This document shows, in pieces, positions 1 to 5,932 of a stretch of 20,917 nucleotides of DNA. Location: positions 1 through 20,917 of the IMG/VR virus record IMGVR_UViG_3300021356_000207. One strand, 5' to 3'. The position numbers and the translations under genes were made by a program. The notes under the pieces are model-generated. The model made no database searches. It saw only the letters and a list, made by a program, of their open reading frames with translations, and had not been told where the DNA came from. Position 1 is the stretch's first letter. The number at the start of each line of letters is the position of its first letter. This DNA comes from a virus.

Positions 1-81
1 ATGCGCAAACCAGGATCTAAAGGCGCGCCGACCAAGGCGCAATTCAAGAAAGCGGCTAAGACCGCAAAGGGGAAGAAGTAA
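1..81 (+). CDS. Tiny lysine-rich basic protein (26 aa)
   Basis: The reading frame starts with ATG at the first base of the window, so it may be complete or the tail of a longer gene. It encodes 26 residues rich in Lys and Ala and ends in GKK. It has no recognisable domain. Its TAA stop overlaps the ATG of the next basic mini-gene (TAATG), so the two are probably translated together. Both have the Lys/Ala/Gly composition of small basic peptides seen at the ends of phage structural operons. A DNA-binding or virion role would be inference. The start and any upstream extension cannot be judged here. Confidence 0.5.
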   Translation: MRKPGSKGAPTKAQFKKAAKTAKGKK

Positions 82-194
82 TGCCTTACGGCAAGAAGAA
101 AGCCGCGACCAAGTCTACATTCAAAACGTGCAAGGGCTGCACATCGCCAGCGGCATGTAGCAAGGCCAAGGCTTGCAAGGGCAAAAAGAAATAA
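81..194 (+). CDS. Tiny Lys/Cys-rich protein (37 aa)
   Basis: This ATG-started frame overlaps the previous stop by one base. The 37-aa product has 12 lysines and four cysteines (C17, C20, C26, C32), beginning with a CxxC pair, and basic clusters at both ends (KKK near the N-terminus, KGKKK at the C-terminus). The cysteine spacing could hold a metal ion or form disulfides, but I recognise no named zinc-finger family. The tandem arrangement with another basic peptide, and its orientation matching the late head genes, suggest the end of a late operon. Function is unknown. Confidence 0.6.
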   Translation: MPYGKKKAATKSTFKTCKGCTSPAACSKAKACKGKKK

Positions 195-212
195 GGGGGT
201 GGTCTAGGAGCC

Positions 213-257
213 ATGCGCGACAAGGAACACAATGCGCATGGCTACCCAGATAACTAA
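213..257 (+). CDS. Possible 14-aa peptide
   Basis: An ATG frame of 14 codons follows AGGAG at 206-210, with only two bases between them, and ends with TAA two bases before the convergent recT stop. The sequence is polar and has no known relatives that I recognise. The Shine-Dalgarno-like stretch is the only support; it may be chance. Confidence 0.15.
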   Translation: MRDKEHNAHGYPDN

Positions 258-258
258 C

Positions 259-1065
259 CTACAGAAGCTCCGCTTCCTCTACTGCCACCTCACCATAATC
301 CTCTGGCCCTTCAGGCATTGGTGGCTCTTCCTCAAAGACCTCAGCCTCAATGATAGCGGCGGAACGCGTGGTCGTTTTGTCTTGCGACGGTTTGTCGGCT
401 TCCTGTACGTCTGTTGCATAGGTGTAGTTCTCGTTGTCGTGTTCGAGCATCTGGTCCAGGTCAGCTGACGACGGCAGATACTTCGCGATACGGCGCAGCA
501 CAGACTTCTTAGCCATTTCCTCAGGCCACTCAGACCACGGGCCTCGACCACTTGCGCGACTGACACCTCGCACCTTAGCTATCTGCTCCATATTCATCAG
601 CTCAACAACCGAGCCGCCGTCCTTCATTTTGGCGACGGCGTAAACACCAATCATAGGACCGCGCTCACCAAACCAATCAGGCTGGTGGTCAGGCACGTCG
701 TCGTTCGCCGGGTTGTAGGCAAACTTGTCCTTCTCATGCACCGTCTGCGCGGTAATGGTGCTTATCTGTCCGCTGTTGCGCAGCTTCTTGAGCAACCCAG
801 CAACCATAGGCATGTACTGCGCTGACCCTTTGAACTGGACGATAGCCGCCTCGCGTCCGTCTAGAATCAGACCGTCCTGCGCCGCCTTTTGGCACGCCGC
901 GTAAATAGAGGAGCGATTGCACTTCAGGATGCCGGGGTTGTTTTGCACCGCCCCAACGATGGTGCGCATGAACTTCTGACTGGGGATGTGCGCTGGCAGC
1001 ACAGACTTGAACTGACGCTCGTGCAATGCGAGGTCTTTGGTGAATACTGCAATTTCGTTGCTCAT
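259..1065 (-). CDS. recT: RecT-family single-strand annealing protein
   Basis: This is a 268-aa RecT-type recombinase, which anneals complementary single strands during phage recombination and replication. The core, about residues 20-200, carries the family's recognisable course: LPAHIPSQKFMR, then a stretch with NNPGILKCNRSSIYAACQKA and DGLILDGREAAIV, then MPMVAGLLKKLRNSGQI and a basic SVLRRIAKYLP segment. The C-terminal ~60 residues are very acidic and low in complexity, ending in EEAELL. Such tails are usual for this class and may contact SSB (inference). The ATG overlaps the exonuclease stop (TAATG) and has GGGAG eight bases upstream, so the two proteins are translationally coupled. The gene ends one base away from a convergent mini-ORF. 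Confidence 0.95.
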   Translation of the reverse strand: MSNEIAVFTKDLALHERQFKSVLPAHIPSQKFMRTIVGAVQNNPGILKCNRSSIYAACQKAAQDGLILDGREAAIVQFKGSAQYMPMVAGLLKKLRNSGQISTITAQTVHEKDKFAYNPANDDVPDHQPDWFGERGPMIGVYAVAKMKDGGSVVELMNMEQIAKVRGVSRASGRGPWSEWPEEMAKKSVLRRIAKYLPSSADLDQMLEHDNENYTYATDVQEADKPSQDKTTTRSAAIIEAEVFEEEPPMPEGPEDYGEVAVEEAELL

Positions 1066-1988
1066 TATTTCTTCTCCCGAATGGTGAATTGACGATAGCC
1101 CTTGCGACCGCCGTATGTCTTGCCGACCATGTCAGCCGTGATGAGGGTAGGCTCGGTGTCCTTGGTGCGGCCACAACTCAACGTCAGGTTATCTGAGGTC
1201 ACCTTGTTGATGTCGTCGCCAATGAGGTCAAGCATTTTCGCTTTCAGTTTCTTGGCTTCGTCGTCTGCTTTCTTTGCTTCAGCCTTCCACGTTTTGTAGC
1301 GAGCCATAAAGTCAGATAGCTGCTCATCAGCTTCTATTGTTCCGGCGCCGCCGCCTGGGTGTAGCTCAATAATTACGTCGGCGTCCATCTCATAATTTGG
1401 CGTAGGCTCGACACCCGCCTCGATGCTGCGCCAGAACTCGGATGCTTTCTTGCGAATGCCTGCGCCCACCTTAGGGTTGCGCTCGCGGAAGATGAGGTGA
1501 AGCGAGTTACCGCCAACCAGTGCGGCGATGATGGCACCGGGGCGTTGCGCAATCTCAAGCTGGTGCTGCACCTGCACCTCGATGTGGTCAGGCGCTTCGT
1601 CTTCAGTCCAGTTGTCTCGGTAAACCCACTGGTCGACGTTCTTGCACTCAATAAGCCAGCCAGCGTATTCACCCTCAACCACCTCGTAATCGAATGACGA
1701 GCCGAGACGGGCGTAAGGGTCGCGCATGTAGTCCTTCAGGGGCTTAATCGCGGCGTTAAGCTCCATGCCTGCCAGCTGGGCTATGCCTGACTCTAGGGCG
1801 CGACCTGCGCGCATCCTGAAGTTATCGGGGAACTCAGGTGTCTCTCCTGAGCGCTTGCGGTGCCAGAGTTCAAACTCGGTCATGTACGGGCTAAGGCCGA
1901 ATAAGGCAGCAGTCTCAGTGCTGGTCAGGTCTTGCTTTCGCATGCCGAGCCAGTGCTGCTCGTTCTCCGGGGTGATGCGTTCAATCAT
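1065..1988 (-). CDS. YqaJ-type viral exonuclease (RecT partner)
   Basis: This 307-aa protein is a lambda-exonuclease/YqaJ-like nuclease that would resect double-strand ends to make the single strand used by RecT. Near the N-terminus it has TSTETAALFGLSPYMT, the family's substrate-contact motif. RAGRALESGIAQL follows, then the catalytic core SSFDYEV...WLIECKNV (the D and E-x-K residues) and EVQVQHQLEIA with the conserved glutamine. A Lys/Glu-rich helical stretch is near the C-terminus. An upstream in-frame ATG at 2039 would add 17 residues, but it would place the promoter and operator inside the gene. ATG 1988 follows an AAGAGA ribosome-binding stretch and is preferred. It is first in the leftward recombination operon. 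Confidence 0.92.
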   Translation of the reverse strand: MIERITPENEQHWLGMRKQDLTSTETAALFGLSPYMTEFELWHRKRSGETPEFPDNFRMRAGRALESGIAQLAGMELNAAIKPLKDYMRDPYARLGSSFDYEVVEGEYAGWLIECKNVDQWVYRDNWTEDEAPDHIEVQVQHQLEIAQRPGAIIAALVGGNSLHLIFRERNPKVGAGIRKKASEFWRSIEAGVEPTPNYEMDADVIIELHPGGGAGTIEADEQLSDFMARYKTWKAEAKKADDEAKKLKAKMLDLIGDDINKVTSDNLTLSCGRTKDTEPTLITADMVGKTYGGRKGYRQFTIREKK

Positions 1989-2002
1989 TGGTGTATCTCT
2001 TG

Positions 2003-2018
2003 TTGTCACGAGTGACAA
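2003..2018. promoter_or_regulatory. Palindromic operator, class 1
   Basis: TTGTCACGAGTGACAA is a perfect 7-bp inverted repeat around GA, 14 bp upstream of the exonuclease ATG. The same TTGTC-N6-GACAA frame occurs exactly at 14419 and 14484. It directly follows the proposed leftward -10 box, so a bound repressor would block transcription of the recombination genes. The symmetry and recurrence are seen in the sequence; operator function is inferred. Confidence 0.75.
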
Positions 2019-2046
2019 TGATGAATCAATATGACACATGCGTCAA
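2018..2046 (-). promoter_or_regulatory. Leftward promoter of the recombination operon
   Basis: On the minus strand TTGACG (2046-2041) is followed after 17 bases by CATCAT (2023-2018), a fair sigma70 pair (5/6 and 4/6). The class 1 operator begins at the -10 box. The -35 lies in a second, imperfect palindrome (ATGAC-N6-GTCAA, 2031-2046) related to the site at 11565. The promoter would drive the exonuclease and recT. Confidence 0.5.
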
Positions 2047-2060
2047 CAACGAATTGAAAG

Positions 2061-2126
2061 GCGAAAGTTACCTACCTCGGGGAGCGAAAGTTACCTACCT
2101 CGGGGAGCGAAAGTTACCTACCTCGG
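2061..2126. repeat. Three tandem 23-bp direct repeats (iteron-like)
   Basis: Units begin at 2061, 2084 and 2107, with the core GAAAGTTACCTACCTCGG identical in all three. The first two full 23-bp units are identical; the third diverges after CTCGG. The 23-bp period is about two helical turns. They fill the gap between the endolysin stop and the recombination promoter. A fourth copy, 16 of 18 core positions matching, sits alone at 12168. There are no variable spacers, so this is not a CRISPR array. Confidence 0.9.
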
Positions 2127-2142
2127 AGGTGCTTGGAGTCCG

Positions 2143-2598
2143 TCAAGATAGCTCGAAGTGCGGCGCATCAATGAACGGTCTGCGACCTTGCGACCTGCGT
2201 TTATCAACGTAGCTGTTCATGGCCTCTTCCATAGTCCCCCGCCAGACACTGATGTTGCTCACAGTCCAGGCGCCGCCCCAGCGTACCGAGGCAGTGTGGT
2301 GAATGGCTGCTTCTTTGAATGCGTCTGCAATCTCGTCGTACAGAGCAAGCTCCCAGCTAATGCGCGGCCCGATGTACGCAACGACATCAACCGCAAGCCC
2401 GGTCAGGTGTTTGCTGTGCATGGTCTTGGTTGCACCACGGTCGTATAACTCCTGCTGCGCTCTAACGGTTCTGAGTCCGCAGGTCACGCCAAAGTCGACC
2501 TCGGTGAGATTGATAGCCTCATGGACGATGGAGCATAACTGCGGGTGTACGCCTTCAAGACGCTGTAGTGACTTTTTCGACAGCCTGTACGTTGACAT
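2143..2598 (-). CDS. M15-family endolysin (L,D-peptidase type)
   Basis: The 151-aa product is a zinc-dependent M15/VanY-like peptidase that cuts peptide cross-bridges of peptidoglycan to release phage. SKHLTGLAVD fits the S-x-H-x-x-G-x-A-x-D zinc-binding motif, and DAPHFELS at the C-terminus supplies the third ligand histidine. GLRTVRAQQELYDRGAT is the typical preceding helix. It is one-domain, with no signal peptide and no cell-wall-binding domain. ATG 2598 begins STYRLSKKSLQRLEGVHP, the usual N-terminus of this family. ATG 2613, five codons upstream, is possible, and neither has a clear ribosome-binding site. The gene sits alone and leftward, upstream of the recombination operon rather than in a late lysis cassette. 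Confidence 0.88.
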   Translation of the reverse strand: MSTYRLSKKSLQRLEGVHPQLCSIVHEAINLTEVDFGVTCGLRTVRAQQELYDRGATKTMHSKHLTGLAVDVVAYIGPRISWELALYDEIADAFKEAAIHHTASVRWGGAWTVSNISVWRGTMEEAMNSYVDKRRSQGRRPFIDAPHFELS

Positions 2599-2652
2599 TA
2601 TATTTGACGCCATAGACAATAATGAGGTTCGGATTCTAACACCCAAATTCAC

Positions 2653-2856
2653 ATGAGAGACAACAAGAAACACCTGAAGCAGAGCATTATTGATAACGTT
2701 CGCAAGCACGGGAATGTTGCGAAGGTGTGCCGTCAGTTCTCGCTTACACGGCAGTGCGTTTACCTATGGAAGCAGCAGGACGCTGAGTTTTCCAGGGACT
2801 TCATCCAAGCCGTTGCCGATGGCCGTAAGGCTATGCGTGCGTTCCTTGCTGGCTGA
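2653..2856 (+). CDS. Small helix-turn-helix protein
   Basis: The 67-aa product has a homeodomain-like helix-turn-helix: IIDNVRKHGNVAKVCRQFSL followed by TRQCVYLWKQQDAEFS, like the N-terminal DNA-binding part of some terminase small subunits and transposase HTH proteins. The basic N-terminus and the aromatic W in the recognition helix fit DNA binding. Its stop overlaps the helicase start (TGATG). No Shine-Dalgarno lies close to the ATG. A weak promoter (TAGACA, 16 bases, TCTAAC) would place the transcript start only a few bases upstream, so a nearly leaderless message is possible. Role is probably regulatory or in DNA processing for the helicase operon; the target is unknown. Confidence 0.7.
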   Translation: MRDNKKHLKQSIIDNVRKHGNVAKVCRQFSLTRQCVYLWKQQDAEFSRDFIQAVADGRKAMRAFLAG

Positions 2857-4244
2857 TGCCTTTACGAGACTACCAACAGGTCATTATCGACAAGGCAAGG
2901 CGAGCGCTCACACGACACAAACGCGTTCTAATCCAGGCACCGACCGGGGCAGGTAAAACCGTACTCGCGTCGTTCATCATGCAAAGCGTAGCCGAGCGCG
3001 GTCAGCGCGGGTTCTTTATCTGCCATCGCCGCGAGCTGATAGACCAGACATCAGGCACGTTCACCAAGTTTGGCATCCCGCATTCTTTTATCGCCGCTGG
3101 TTATTCGCACGACCCCACTAGGCTGGTGCAGATATGTAGCGTCGATACGCTTAAGAACCGACTAGCGAAAGTTATCCGCCCCGACTTGTGCATCTGGGAT
3201 GAAGCTCACCACCTCGCAGCAGGCGGCTGGGCCCGAGTGCATGACTGCTACAGCGATGCGTTCCACGTAGGGCTGAGTGCGACACCTGAGCGGCTAGACG
3301 GGCAAGGGTTGCGCCCTTGGTTCGATACGATGGTGCTTGGGCCAACTGTGTATGAACTAATTGAGTCGGAGCAGTTGGCGAAGTATAGGCTATGGTCTAT
3401 GCCTCCACCTGATATGTCTCAGGCCAGAACGAGGTTTGGCGAGTACGCTAAAGCTGACGTGGCTGCGGCTATTCAAGATTCTCAGGTTATGGGTGACGCC
3501 GTTACTCACTGGAAGAAACACGCCCTCGGTCGCAAGACGATAGGGTTTGCCGTGTCGGTAGACCATTCCGAGCAAATGGTGCAGAGGTTTGTGGGCGCCG
3601 GGATATCTGCGGTTCACCTGGATGGCTGCACACCAAAGAGTGAGCGCAAGGAAAAGCTGAGGGACTTTGCGCTAGGTCATATAGACGTCGTCTGGAACGT
3701 TAACCTGTTCAGTGAGGGGTTCGATGTGTCGGCCAACAGCGGCATAGATGCGACCGTAGGCGCAGTTATCGACATGTCTCCCACTAAGTCATTGGGTCGC
3801 TGGCTGCAACGCTGTGGGAGGGCGCTCAGGCCGCAAGATGAAGCGGTTATCCTAGACCATGCTGGGAATGCGTTGCGTCACGGGCTGCCTTGCTCGCCAC
3901 GAGACTGGTCCCTTGATAGCAAGCCTCGCGTTAAGCGTTCATCCGATGAAGTCGCTGGGCCTAGTGTGACCATCTGCAAGAAGTGCTATTTCACTTACAG
4001 CCCTACGATGTACGACCGATGCCCGTGCTGCGGTTACAGGGAGCCTAACAAATTTATAAGCCCTGAGATTGACGGCGAGCTAGAGGAGCTTAAGCGCACC
4101 GAGGCTAGGACTAAACGCAAAGAGCAAAGCAACGCCAAAACGATGGAGGAACTCATAAGGATAGGGGTGCAGCGGGGATACAAGAGCCCCCGTGGCTGGG
4201 CTCACCACATCATGAAGGCAAGAGGTAACCGAGGTGGGCGCTAG
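2856..4244 (+). CDS. SF2 DEAH-box helicase
   Basis: This 462-aa superfamily 2 helicase is of the type found beside phage replication genes. Motifs in order: Q-like N-terminus LRDYQQ, Walker A APTGAGKT (28-35), DEAH (115-118), SAT (141-143), and motif VI QRCGRALRP (318-326). After the second RecA domain comes a zinc-finger-like CxxC...CxCC cluster (C374, C377, C389, C391, C392), then a charged helical tail with YKSPRGWAHHIMKARG. It probably unwinds branched or double-stranded DNA during replication or recombination. It is coupled to the upstream HTH gene by TGATG and overlaps the downstream nuclease gene by 11 bases. Confidence 0.93.
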   Translation: MPLRDYQQVIIDKARRALTRHKRVLIQAPTGAGKTVLASFIMQSVAERGQRGFFICHRRELIDQTSGTFTKFGIPHSFIAAGYSHDPTRLVQICSVDTLKNRLAKVIRPDLCIWDEAHHLAAGGWARVHDCYSDAFHVGLSATPERLDGQGLRPWFDTMVLGPTVYELIESEQLAKYRLWSMPPPDMSQARTRFGEYAKADVAAAIQDSQVMGDAVTHWKKHALGRKTIGFAVSVDHSEQMVQRFVGAGISAVHLDGCTPKSERKEKLRDFALGHIDVVWNVNLFSEGFDVSANSGIDATVGAVIDMSPTKSLGRWLQRCGRALRPQDEAVILDHAGNALRHGLPCSPRDWSLDSKPRVKRSSDEVAGPSVTICKKCYFTYSPTMYDRCPCCGYREPNKFISPEIDGELEELKRTEARTKRKEQSNAKTMEELIRIGVQRGYKSPRGWAHHIMKARGNRGGR

Positions 4245-4602
4245 GGAAACGGAGATTACTAACAGGGTCCGGCTTGCACTGGCTAACACCTCGCGGCTGT
4301 TTCGCAACCACGTTGGTATGGTTAAAGACGAGAACGGGCGCGTTCACACATTTGGTTTAGTCAAAGGCAGCAGTGACCTCATTGGCTGGACAGCGATAGA
4401 AATTACCCCTGAAATGGTGGGCCGCAAAGTTGCGGTGTTTACGGCGTGCGAGGTAAAATCAGAGCGTGGTCGTGTGTCTAAAGAGCAGCAAAACTTTATA
4501 GACCAAGTCAACGCCCAGGGTGGTGTTGCATTTGTTGCACGTTCTGCTGACGACGCATGCGACCATATCAGTGAGGCGCTAGGGAGGCTGGCTGGTGATT
4601 AA
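4234..4602 (+). CDS. VRR-NUC domain nuclease
   Basis: The 122-aa product matches the compact VRR-NUC endonuclease fold: GARETEITNRVRLAL at the N-terminus, then KGSSDLIGWT with the catalytic D, then FTACEVKSERGRVSKEQQNFIDQV with the E-x-K pair, and GGVAFVARSADDA near the end. The family acts on branched DNA and commonly accompanies SF2 helicases in phages, as here. The start is GTG inside the helicase end, with AAGAGG upstream at good spacing. The overlap suggests co-translation with the helicase. Confidence 0.88.
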   Translation: MGARETEITNRVRLALANTSRLFRNHVGMVKDENGRVHTFGLVKGSSDLIGWTAIEITPEMVGRKVAVFTACEVKSERGRVSKEQQNFIDQVNAQGGVAFVARSADDACDHISEALGRLAGD

Positions 4603-5059
4603 ACTCCTGACTAAGATGTCTTGGGCGCGGTTTATGGCGGCGCTCTGCATCCTAGTTTTATCGGGGTATGCCACTAGTACCGCTGCTCAGATTGACGCCA
4701 GCAAAGAGCGTTTGGCTGCTTTTGAAGCGACCGCTCAGGATACTTTTAACGTCGCCATTTGGTTGCGCACTAGCGGACTGTTGAGCGATGAGGATATTGA
4801 GCGACTAGGTGCGCTGTTTTCGCGGATGGATCTAATTCGCACGCTGGCGTATCAATCGCTGGCTGAGGGTGATGCAGATGGGGTCAGCCAGTACTTGTCT
4901 AGCGCTCAAGAGATTCTGTCGGCTATCAACTCCATTCTTGGGGAGTCAATAAAGAATGCAGTTAAACACTCTCATGACCGCTCGGCCACCTACAACAAGA
5001 CTAGCATGCCGTGCAACTCGGTGAAGAAAACATCATCAAGGCTCTATGGGGCGCGTTAG
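4595..5059 (+). CDS. Membrane-anchored or exported helical protein
   Basis: The frame opens with GTG overlapping the nuclease stop; ATG 4616 is an alternative eight codons on. A basic start is followed by a hydrophobic segment (FMAALCILVLSGYATSTAAQ, about residues 13-32) that ends in a plausible signal-peptidase region. The remainder is soluble and helical (DTFNVAIWLRTSGLLSDEDIERLGALFSRMD). The last ~30 residues are polar and overlap the next gene by 49 bases. No named domain is recognised. Position before another membrane-anchored coiled-coil protein would suit a lysis-associated pair (spanin or holin-like), but this is only inference. Confidence 0.65.
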   Translation: MIKLLTKMSWARFMAALCILVLSGYATSTAAQIDASKERLAAFEATAQDTFNVAIWLRTSGLLSDEDIERLGALFSRMDLIRTLAYQSLAEGDADGVSQYLSSAQEILSAINSILGESIKNAVKHSHDRSATYNKTSMPCNSVKKTSSRLYGAR

Positions 5060-5382
5060 TCGTTATGGTTGGCGTGTTGTGGAAAGTCGTTAAAGGCGAG
5101 CACGTTGAGATTAAGCAGCGGCTCGACTACCTTGAGACAACGAAGGTCAGCCGGGACGACTTAGACTCCCTGAAAACCCTAGTCATCAACAGTATGGATG
5201 CCGCCGAGCGGCGCGGCGCTGACCTCAGGCAGACTGTAGAGACGACACGCCAAGAGGCCAGAGAGTCAGCGTCTCGGATACATGAAAAGGTTGAGGCCGC
5301 ACTGACCCACCTGGACCGTAAGATAGAGAACCAGGCCCAGAACGTTCTGGACATAGCTAGGAATAGAAATGAAAGAAATTAA
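5011..5382 (+). CDS. Membrane-anchored coiled-coil protein
   Basis: The 123-aa product has one transmembrane helix near the N-terminus (ALWGALVVMVGVLWKVV, about residues 11-27) followed by a long charged coiled coil with heptad-like spacing (from EIKQRLDYLETT to the basic end). The topology resembles phage holin- or spanin-type accessory proteins, but no family is clear. The GTG start lacks a strong ribosome-binding site. It is chosen because it keeps the membrane helix, which the ATG at 5065 would remove. The gene overlaps the preceding one by 49 bases and the following 57-aa gene by 14. Confidence 0.6.
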   Translation: MQLGEENIIKALWGALVVMVGVLWKVVKGEHVEIKQRLDYLETTKVSRDDLDSLKTLVINSMDAAERRGADLRQTVETTRQEARESASRIHEKVEAALTHLDRKIENQAQNVLDIARNRNERN

Positions 5383-5542
5383 ATCCCTAGACGACGTACA
5401 CCCGGACCTGTATGAGGCCTGGCATGAGCGCGCAGGCATTCTTGAATACGTCGACGGACTGAGCAGAGAAGATGCCGAGGCCGCCGCCTGGGTTTGGTTT
5501 AACACTGAGAGAGAGAACCTGTCGCGGTCCATTGCGATGTGA
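5369..5542 (+). CDS. Conserved-looking small acidic protein (57 aa)
   Basis: ATG 5369 follows AGGA and overlaps the end of the coiled-coil gene. The 57-aa acidic product contains EAWHERAGILEYVDGLSRED and EAEAAA-like helices. This resembles the short E-R-A-x-I-x-E-(F/Y)-D-G-x-x-(S/P)-R-E-x-A-E motif seen in small proteins of plasmids and phages. Its function is not known. Its TGA ends exactly where the convergent leftward gene's stop begins, leaving no intergenic base. Confidence 0.7.
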   Translation: MKEIKSLDDVHPDLYEAWHERAGILEYVDGLSREDAEAAAWVWFNTERENLSRSIAM

Positions 5543-5560
5543 TTATCCTATTTCGCAATG
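5530..5560. terminator. Hairpin across convergent stop codons
   Basis: CATTGCGA (5530-5537) and TCGCAATG (5553-5560) are exact 8-bp inverted repeats around a 15-base loop. The loop holds the TGA of the rightward 57-aa gene and the stop of the leftward gene. There is no long T-tract on either side, so an intrinsic terminator is not assured. A bidirectional stop or mRNA 3'-end protection is the natural reading. Confidence 0.4.
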
Positions 5561-5932
5561 AGAGCCGCACCCATCCTCTATATCTATCTCATCGAAAAAG
5601 CCCATCTGTAACTGCGGCATAACATCAATAAATTCAGTGAAGGGCTTTTGCGCTTCAGCCAAAATGTCTTGCGTCGAGCGATGACGCCGGAAAAATAACC
5701 TGTCCTGCTCGCCTGCTCGCACCCTGCGATATTTCCGCTCCATTCGGTTCATAAATTCAAAGCGATGCGGCTCATGCTTGGCTATCGTCCACAGCTTCCG
5801 GTCGCTTTTTTTCCAGCAAGTCACGCAGTTACCTAAATGTTCGGGCAAGTCTAAATCGAAATTTTGATTGGCCCACCAGTGACGGACCTGCTCTTTTGTG
5901 CAGTGCGTCATAGTAATCAATGGGTAAACCAA
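5543..5932 (-). CDS. PAPS-reductase-like protein, C-terminal part after frameshift
   Basis: This frame encodes the second half of a phosphoadenosine-phosphosulfate-reductase-like protein. VYPLITMTHCTKEQVRHWW is followed by FDLDLPEHLGNCVTCWKKSD, with the family's C-x-x-C segment, and by a C-terminal GCGSHCE. The only upstream initiation codon is a TTG at 5932, in the middle of the domain, so separate initiation is unlikely. It continues the protein encoded just upstream in another frame: moving +1 at about 5933 joins ...PRAR to LVYPLI as expected for the family, giving about 280 residues. Either the gene is broken, the sequence has one extra base, or the ribosome shifts here. Confidence 0.75.
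   Translation of the reverse strand: MVYPLITMTHCTKEQVRHWWANQNFDLDLPEHLGNCVTCWKKSDRKLWTIAKHEPHRFEFMNRMERKYRRVRAGEQDRLFFRRHRSTQDILAEAQKPFTEFIDVMPQLQMGFFDEIDIEDGCGSHCEIG

Noticed and set aside
264-276. Short hairpin GAAGC-TCC-GCTTC as a recT terminator
   Set aside because: Five-base stem inside the last recT codons with no T-tract; too weak to call.
232-468. Rightward frame opposite the recT end, with a hydrophobic look
   Set aside because: Lies wholly over the acidic tail of RecT; the hydrophobic pattern is the complement of acidic codons.
2061-2126. CRISPR array
   Set aside because: The 23-bp units are directly abutting with no unique spacers, and no cas genes are present.
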